Shown here piece after piece: positions 14,842 through 19,334 of a DNA stretch of 19,334 nt (its first letter is position 1; the number at the start of each line of letters is the position of its first letter). The notes beneath the pieces are model-generated. The model was given only the letters and a program-made list of their open reading frames with translations, made no database searches and was not told the DNA's origin. The stretch lies in the NCBI GenBank assembly GCA_965365985.1, contig CBDUDQ010000019.1, positions 1 to 19,334 on the forward strand, read 5' to 3'. The position numbers and the translations under genes were made by a program. Source of the stretch: Erysipelothrix sp965365985. GTDB taxonomy: Bacteria > Bacillota_I > Bacilli_A > Erysipelotrichales > Erysipelotrichaceae.

Positions 14842-15798
14842 ATGGTAGAAGTTATATTCAGTAATGATAAATTATTAGCGCAAGAAAAAATTGCGGGTGT
14901 GAAAAAACAAATAGAGAAAGACTACGGTGTATTTGAGTCTTTTGAATTTTCAACTCAAGCACAAAATTTTAAATTGGATTCAGTTGAAGAAGCGTTGTAT
15001 ACGATTTCTATGTTTCATGAAAGAAAGCTTGTTGTTTTAATGATTGAATCGGATAAGGATGCAGCAAAGCTCGATGAGGAAAAATTGTGTTCTCTTTTAA
15101 GTGTGAATGATTTTTCTGTTAATTTTTTAGTTTGGTTTGCTAAGAAACCCTTAGCTAAAACAAAAGTTAAAAAAACAATTGACAAACATGCTAAAATTTA
15201 TGATTTGAAAGCAATGGATGATAGAACATTTCAAACGCGCGTACAAAACTTGTCAACAGATTATAACGTGACGTTTAATTCTAATGCATTTAATTTGTTT
15301 GTGAGTCGATTAGACAAGAATTTCCAAAGTGCAGACTCATACTTAAGTATGTTTTCTAGTTTGGGGCGTGCCATCGATCCGGTGGACGTTGAATCCTTGG
15401 TATCTAAATCTGTTTTTTCAACAAATTTAAATACAGATGTATTTGCTTTACCCAATGCATTATTACAAAAAGATTTGAAGCTCAGTTTTGAAATTTACCA
15501 TCAACTTTTAAAGCAAAAGTCAGACCCTTTGGCTTTATTGGGTTTGGTTGGAAGCTCTTTGAGAAACATATTTCAAATTTCTGCGCTCACAAGAAAAGGC
15601 TATTCAAAGCAGGGCGTCGCTGACATATTACAAATGTCTACGGGACAGGTGAATTTCTTATCTCGTAACATGCTTAGAGAACCCCAAGCGGTTTTGGCTT
15701 TGTTGAATGAACTTGGAAGAATTGATCAAGAAGTAAAACTGGGCAAATTAGACCGCTTTGTCGCATTTGAGTTGTTCTTGCTTGAGGCATGTCAGTAA
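14842..15798 (+). CDS. holA: DNA polymerase III delta subunit
   Basis: Clamp-loader delta subunit, which opens the sliding clamp during replication. The 318-residue protein has family length, an N-terminal RecA-like region without a functional P-loop, and an identifiable C-terminal collar. The latter has PLALLGLVGSSLRNIFQI, then SRNMLREPQAVLALLNELGRIDQEVKLGKLDRFVAFELFLLEA. AGGTGA just upstream and an 8-base gap after comEC suggest close linkage. The order comEA–comEC–holA–rpsT (opposite strand) is common in Bacillota, supporting the call. A strong bidirectional terminator follows 8 bases after the stop. Confidence 0.93.
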   Translation: MVEVIFSNDKLLAQEKIAGVKKQIEKDYGVFESFEFSTQAQNFKLDSVEEALYTISMFHERKLVVLMIESDKDAAKLDEEKLCSLLSVNDFSVNFLVWFAKKPLAKTKVKKTIDKHAKIYDLKAMDDRTFQTRVQNLSTDYNVTFNSNAFNLFVSRLDKNFQSADSYLSMFSSLGRAIDPVDVESLVSKSVFSTNLNTDVFALPNALLQKDLKLSFEIYHQLLKQKSDPLALLGLVGSSLRNIFQISALTRKGYSKQGVADILQMSTGQVNFLSRNMLREPQAVLALLNELGRIDQEVKLGKLDRFVAFELFLLEACQ

Positions 15799-15806
15799 AA
15801 TAGAAA

Positions 15807-15833
15807 AAACCCTCTTTAATTTAAAGAGGGTTT
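15807..15833. terminator. Bidirectional terminator between holA and rpsT
   Basis: AAACCCTCTTTAA (15807-15819) and TTAAAGAGGGTTT (15821-15833) form a near-perfect stem with a very small loop. A tails on one side and T tails on the other give a U run in either direction. It ends the long + strand cluster and the - strand rpsT transcript. Confidence 0.92.
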
Positions 15834-15842
15834 ACTTTCTTA

Positions 15843-16115
15843 TTAGGCACTCGGTTTGAGTGAGTCATATTTCTTTGTGATTCTAGACTTTCTACGACTG
15901 GCGTAGTTTTTATGATGGATGTTACTGCTTACTGATTTATCCAAAAGCTTAATTGATTGACCGTAGTATTGGTCTGCTTTTTCTTGATTTTCTTCAACAA
16001 CTGCATCATTGAATTTTCGAATTGTATTTTTTAACAAAGATTTTTTTCTTTTGTTGTTCAATTCTGATTTTTTATTAGTTAGAACACGCTTTTTATTGCT
16101 TTGAATATTTGGCAT
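15843..16115 (-). CDS. rpsT: 30S ribosomal protein S20
   Basis: Small 16S rRNA-binding primary protein of the 30S subunit. The 90-residue, very basic protein has the S20 pattern: MPNIQSNKKRVLTNKKSELNNKRKKSLLKNTIRKF at the start, a helical middle, and a SSNIHHKNYASRRKSRITKKY C-terminal region. An ideal AGGAGG (complement of 16123-16128) stands 7 bases before the ATG, consistent with high expression. It is transcribed toward holA on the opposite strand and ends against the shared terminator. Its promoter faces the fmt promoter in a 168-base divergent region. Confidence 0.97.
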   Translation of the reverse strand: MPNIQSNKKRVLTNKKSELNNKRKKSLLKNTIRKFNDAVVEENQEKADQYYGQSIKLLDKSVSSNIHHKNYASRRKSRITKKYDSLKPSA

Positions 16116-16136
16116 TGTAGCACCTCCTGTGCGAAT

Positions 16137-16165
16137 ATCATAGCACTTTGTGAATGTGAATACAA
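16137..16165 (-). promoter_or_regulatory. rpsT promoter
   Basis: On the minus strand, TTGTAT (16160-16165) and TATGAT (16137-16142) are separated by 17 bases, and TGC immediately precedes the -10 to give an extended -10. The transcript would begin around 16130, very near the Shine-Dalgarno, leaving a short leader. Confidence 0.6.
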
Positions 16166-16191
16166 TAAAATATATTGTTGGGAAACAGTTT

Positions 16192-16230
16192 TAATGATTG
16201 AGTGTGGCGTATTTTTCATCGCAATCATTA
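16192..16230. repeat. 9-bp inverted repeat in the rpsT–fmt divergent region
   Basis: TAATGATTG (16192-16200) and CAATCATTA (16222-16230) are perfect inverted copies separated by 21 bases. The centres of the two arms are 30 bases apart, close to three helical turns, which suits a pair of operator half-sites. It lies between the two divergent promoters. No T run follows, so a terminator is unlikely. The protein that might bind is unknown. Confidence 0.45.
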
Positions 16231-16254
16231 GCACTAACTATGCAATATTAATTG

Positions 16255-16267
16255 TGGTATAATACCA
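16255..16267 (+). promoter_or_regulatory. Extended -10 promoter of fmt, within a palindrome
   Basis: TGG-TATAAT (16255-16263) is a perfect extended -10, with no strong -35 at 16235-16240. The same bases form an exact palindrome TGGTAT-A-ATACCA (16255-16267). The fmt ATG is 20 bases after the hexamer. The palindrome may be a chance extension of a symmetrical hexamer or a repressor site. Confidence 0.6.
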
Positions 16268-16283
16268 TGTAGGATGTGATAAT

Positions 16284-17213
16284 ATGCGCGTAATTTTTAT
16301 GGGGACGACCCCTTTTTCATGTGTTGTTCTAAAACAACTGCTTGATGATAAGTATAATGTGGTGGCTGTTGTTACACAACCCGACCGTCCTTTTGGGAGA
16401 AAAAAATTATTGAAGGCTTCACCAGTTAAAGAAATGGCACTGGAGCACGATATTGATGTCCTTCAACCTGAGAAAATTAAAGAAGCCAGTGAACTTGTTT
16501 TGTCTTATAAGCCAGATATGATTTTAACTTGTGCTTATGGTCAAATTGTTCCTGAAAGCATTTTAGATTATCCAAAGTATAAAGCCTTGAATGTTCACGC
16601 TTCATTATTACCTAAGTATCGTGGGGGTGCACCGATTCACTGGTCTATCATTAATGGAGAAGATGAAACAGGTGTGAGCTTAATGAGAATGGATAAGGGA
16701 ATGGATTCAGGTGGTGTATTAAGTCAAAGATCCGTAATCATTGAAGATGATGATATGATGAGTGATGTTGAAGCTAAATTAATGGCAGTATCCATGGATT
16801 TAATTCATATTGATCTAAAAGAATATTTATCTGGAAATTTAGAATTTATTGAACAAGATGCCTCTCAGGTTACCTTAGCTTATACAATTCAAAGAGAAGA
16901 TGAGTTCATCAATTTTAATCGAGAAGTAAAAGATGTTTATAATCATATAAGAGGGCTGATTTCATGGCCTGGTGCTTATGCACTCTTAGATAATGTTGCA
17001 GTAAAATTCCGTGGGGTTCAATACTTAGAAGTAAGCCACGATAATAAACCTGGATTGATTGTTGAATTTGATCCTGAATTTATTAAAGTAGCTTGTTTAA
17101 ACGGATACATTTTACTGACATCAGTTCAAGTTGCCGGTAAAGCTAAAATGGCTTTACAAGATTTATTAAACGGTGTAGGACAATCTTGGGAAGGGAAAAT
17201 ATTTAATGACTGA
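16284..17213 (+). CDS. fmt: Methionyl-tRNA formyltransferase
   Basis: Formylates Met-tRNA(fMet) from 10-formyltetrahydrofolate for translation initiation. The 309-residue protein has the normal length. The formyltransferase fold begins MRVIFMGTTPF; QPDRPFGRKKLL occurs at 32-43; the catalytic segment LNVHASLLPKYRGGAPIHWSII at 102-123 carries Asn103 and His105; and the catalytic Asp is at 141 (MDKGMDSGG). The C-terminal tRNA-binding domain has FNREVKDVYNHIRGLISWPGAYA. The gene ends in TGA and overlaps the next start by 8 bases, so the downstream transporter gene is translationally coupled. It is usually linked to def or rsmB in Bacillota; here neither is adjacent. Confidence 0.96.
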   Translation: MRVIFMGTTPFSCVVLKQLLDDKYNVVAVVTQPDRPFGRKKLLKASPVKEMALEHDIDVLQPEKIKEASELVLSYKPDMILTCAYGQIVPESILDYPKYKALNVHASLLPKYRGGAPIHWSIINGEDETGVSLMRMDKGMDSGGVLSQRSVIIEDDDMMSDVEAKLMAVSMDLIHIDLKEYLSGNLEFIEQDASQVTLAYTIQREDEFINFNREVKDVYNHIRGLISWPGAYALLDNVAVKFRGVQYLEVSHDNKPGLIVEFDPEFIKVACLNGYILLTSVQVAGKAKMALQDLLNGVGQSWEGKIFND

Positions 17214-17727
17214 ATCATACGAACGTAAAAGAGTTCAAATACTTGTATTAACTGCAATCATGACAGCACTTGTGATGTCGGTTACTTTATTCACAAAAAT
17301 ACCACTGCCTACGGGTTACCTTAATTTAGGAGACTTTGTAGTGATGATCGCTGCATGCATCATGCCATTTAGAATGGCTGCGTTTGCAGCAGGGGTTGGG
17401 AGTGCGATGGCCGATTTAGCTGGATACCCTATGTATGCGATTTTCACTTTCTTCATAAAAATCGTTGAAGTGCTTATTGTGGTTGGTTTTGCAAAACATC
17501 TAGATACCAAGTATCGTTTTGTGCCTTTTGTTTTGGCTGCTTTATCCATGCTGTTCTTATATGGCGTAGTTGATGCATTTTTTGCATCACAATTTGAATA
17601 TATTGGTGTTTCAATGTTGAGTAACTTACCACAAGGTTTGGCATCTTCAGCTCTTGCAACAATTCTATATCCTCAATTTATCAGACTTAAAAAATATGTA
17701 AGGGGAATGACTTATGAAACAAAGTAA
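17206..17727 (+). CDS. ECF transporter S component (substrate-binding membrane subunit)
   Basis: A 173-residue hydrophobic protein predicted to bind a vitamin or precursor and work with a shared ECF energy-coupling module (EcfT and two EcfA ATPases) not present here. About six membrane segments are visible. The N-terminal half has the family signature GYLNLGDFVVMIAACIMPFRMAAFAAGVGSAMADLAG (near 38-74), as in DUF1393-type S components; the later half has KIVEVLIVVGFAKHLD and a helix ending in QFIRLKK. The start overlaps the fmt stop by 8 bases, and the end overlaps lepA by 14. The substrate cannot be assigned from sequence. Linkage to fmt makes folate-related uptake a possibility, but that is guesswork. 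Confidence 0.8.
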   Translation: MTESYERKRVQILVLTAIMTALVMSVTLFTKIPLPTGYLNLGDFVVMIAACIMPFRMAAFAAGVGSAMADLAGYPMYAIFTFFIKIVEVLIVVGFAKHLDTKYRFVPFVLAALSMLFLYGVVDAFFASQFEYIGVSMLSNLPQGLASSALATILYPQFIRLKKYVRGMTYETK

Positions 17728-19334
17728 TATTAGAAACTTTTCTATCATCGCTCACATTGATCACGGAAAATCAACCTTGGCAGATAGAATTTTAGAAAAA
17801 ACACAAACAGTCGCAACACGCGACTTACAAACACAAATGTTGGACTCAATGGATCTTGAGCGTGAGCGCGGGATTACCATTAAACTGAATTCAGTTCAAC
17901 TAAATTATAAAGCAAACAATGGCGAAGATTATACTTTTCACTTAATTGATACACCAGGACATGTTGACTTCACATATGAGGTATCTCGCTCTTTGGCTGC
18001 TTGTGAAGGCGCAATTTTAATTGTTGACGCAACTCAAGGAATTCAAGCTCAAACACTTGCTAACGCCTATTTGGCAATTGAAAACGATTTGGAAATCATG
18101 GTTGTCATTAATAAAGTTGACTTACCCTCAGCGGATCCAGAACGTGTTAGAAAAGAAATTGAAGATGTGCTTGGCATCGATGCCAGCGATGCACCTTTAA
18201 TCAGTGCAAAAACAGGTCTAAATATTGATCAAGTGCTTGAGGGTATTGTTCATAAATTACCTGCACCCAAAGGGGCCATAGACAAACCTTTAAAGGCTTT
18301 GGTCTTTGACTCTGTTTACGATTCATATAAAGGTGTTATTGCTTCAACTCGCGTGGTTGATGGAGAAGTCGCAATTGGGGATGAGATTAAATTCATGTCT
18401 TCAGGAGCAACTTTTGAAGTTACTGAACTGGGCGTTAGAACCCCTAAAGAAGTGGCTAAAAAGAAATTAACAACCGGAGAAGTAGGGTGGTTATCAGCAA
18501 GCATCAAGAGCATTAAGGATGTGGGTGTGGGTGACACGATTACACATACTGAAAACCCTGCAACTGAAGCTTTGATTGGCTATCGTCAACTGAATCCAAT
18601 GGTTTATTGTGGTTTGTATCCAATTGATTCAAAACGATACACTGACATGCGTGATGCTCTAGAAAAAATGGCTTTAAATGATTCATCATTGGTCTTTGAG
18701 CCAGAAACATCTCAAGCCCTAGGGTTTGGTTTCAGATGTGGTTTCTTAGGATTACTCCATATGGATGTCATTCAAGAACGTCTTGAAAGAGAATATTTAT
18801 TTGATTTAATTGCGACTGCACCCTCAGTAATTTTCCATGTGTTTTTACATAATGGAGAGATGGTTACAGTGGACAACCCATCTAAAATGCCTGATCCAAC
18901 CATGGTCGATTATATTCAAGAACCTTATGTTAAAGCAAACATCATGGTTCCTAGTGAATATGTCGGTGCGGTTATGGACTTGTGTCAAAAGAAACGCGGA
19001 AATTATGTGGACATGCAAACGCTTGATGCGAGCCGTATGAATCTTATCTATGAATTACCATTAGTAGAAATCGTTTATGACTTTTTTGACCGTTTAAAAT
19101 CTTCAACTCGTGGTTATGCTTCACTTGACTATGAATTGATCGGATACAAAACTTCTAAATTGGTTAAAATGGACATCTTATTAAATGGGGATATTGTGGA
19201 TGCCTTAAGTATCATTGTCCACCGTGACTTTGCGTATAATAGAGGAAAGATCATTACTGAAAAATTGCGTACAATTATACCGCGTCAACAGTTTGAGGTT
19301 CCCATTCAAGCCAGTATCAACCAAAAGGTTATCG
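17714..19334 (+). CDS. lepA: Elongation factor 4 (LepA), 3' end beyond the window
   Basis: Translational GTPase that acts on ribosomes, reported to promote back-translocation and affect initiation and assembly. The visible 540 codons are open to the window end; the family has about 600, so some 60 are missing. Motifs: P-loop AHIDHGKST at 13-21, a switch I region with LERERGITIK, DTPGH at 79-83, NKVD at 133-136, SAKTG near 160, then a LepA-specific FRCGFLGLLHMDVIQERLEREY near 341 and a later KANIMVPSEYVGAVMDLCQKKRG. AGGGG (17701-17705) precedes the ATG by 8 bases. The first 14 bases overlap the S component. Truncation is due to the window edge and not to mutation. Confidence 0.96.
   Translation, partial: MKQSNIRNFSIIAHIDHGKSTLADRILEKTQTVATRDLQTQMLDSMDLERERGITIKLNSVQLNYKANNGEDYTFHLIDTPGHVDFTYEVSRSLAACEGAILIVDATQGIQAQTLANAYLAIENDLEIMVVINKVDLPSADPERVRKEIEDVLGIDASDAPLISAKTGLNIDQVLEGIVHKLPAPKGAIDKPLKALVFDSVYDSYKGVIASTRVVDGEVAIGDEIKFMSSGATFEVTELGVRTPKEVAKKKLTTGEVGWLSASIKSIKDVGVGDTITHTENPATEALIGYRQLNPMVYCGLYPIDSKRYTDMRDALEKMALNDSSLVFEPETSQALGFGFRCGFLGLLHMDVIQERLEREYLFDLIATAPSVIFHVFLHNGEMVTVDNPSKMPDPTMVDYIQEPYVKANIMVPSEYVGAVMDLCQKKRGNYVDMQTLDASRMNLIYELPLVEIVYDFFDRLKSSTRGYASLDYELIGYKTSKLVKMDILLNGDIVDALSIIVHRDFAYNRGKIITEKLRTIIPRQQFEVPIQASINQKVI

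Noticed and set aside
16192..16236. A CIRCE element (HrcA operator) suggested by TTAGCACT
   Set aside because: Only one half-like word is present. The matching inverted half at 9-base spacing is absent, and the neighbours are not chaperone genes.
17211..17213. UGA read as tryptophan (mycoplasma-type code)
   Set aside because: fmt ends at this TGA at its expected length, and conserved tryptophans in the proteins are TGG.
17714..19334. lepA as a truncated pseudogene
   Set aside because: It is intact to the last base of the window; the missing 60 or so residues lie beyond the edge.
1..19334. Mobile elements, CRISPR arrays, phage genes, toxin-antitoxin pairs, tRNA or rRNA genes
   Set aside because: None was recognised on either strand: no transposase or integrase motifs, no regularly spaced direct repeats and no tRNA-like cloverleaf were found by eye.

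Overview
The window is ordinary, gene-dense chromosome from a low-GC Gram-positive bacterium (Bacillota). Support for this comes from a T-box leader in front of alaS, the neighbourhood alaS–ireB–ruvX–DUF1292–mltG–udk–greA, purine-rich Shine-Dalgarno sites, and A/T-rich codon choice. UGA is a true stop: fmt ends with it and tryptophan is read from UGG. This excludes the mycoplasma code. An MltG transglycosylase indicates a peptidoglycan wall. The flavour is Erysipelotrichia-like or a deep relative of the Mollicutes, but that placement is inference, because there is no rRNA here.

Layout. Bases 1-55 hold the probable last codons of an upstream gene and its terminator. Bases 92-4961 carry cca and an overlapping ABC transporter pair (ATPase plus a large coiled-coil FtsX-type permease). 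Bases 4962-5099 are a gap holding a terminator-like hairpin, a promoter, a hairpin inside a possible 23-codon leader ORF, and the start of a CorC/HlyC-type CBS membrane protein (to 6419) that ends in a clear terminator. Bases 6446-6676 hold an extended -10 promoter and a T-box riboswitch with apparent GCU (Ala) specifier. From 6698 to 15798 nine genes run in one direction without a convincing terminator: alaS, ireB, ruvX, a DUF1292 gene, mltG, udk, greA, comEA and comEC. A tenth, holA, closes the run at a strong bidirectional terminator (15807-15833) shared with rpsT on the opposite strand. A 168-base divergent region separates rpsT from fmt, an ECF transporter S component and lepA; lepA runs off the window after 540 codons.

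Together the genes cover tRNA maturation and charging (cca, alaS), initiator tRNA formylation (fmt), translation (rpsT, lepA), cell-wall synthesis and its control (mltG, ireB), nucleotide salvage (udk), transcript cleavage (greA), DNA replication and repair (holA, ruvX), DNA uptake (comEA, comEC) and membrane transport. Several genes are coupled by short overlaps.

I found no mobile element, CRISPR array, phage gene or clearly new system. The items most worth a second look are the compact, divergent ComEC, the possible leader ORF with embedded hairpin before the CorC-like gene, the T-box at the head of a long wall and competence cluster, and the repeats in the rpsT-fmt divergent region.
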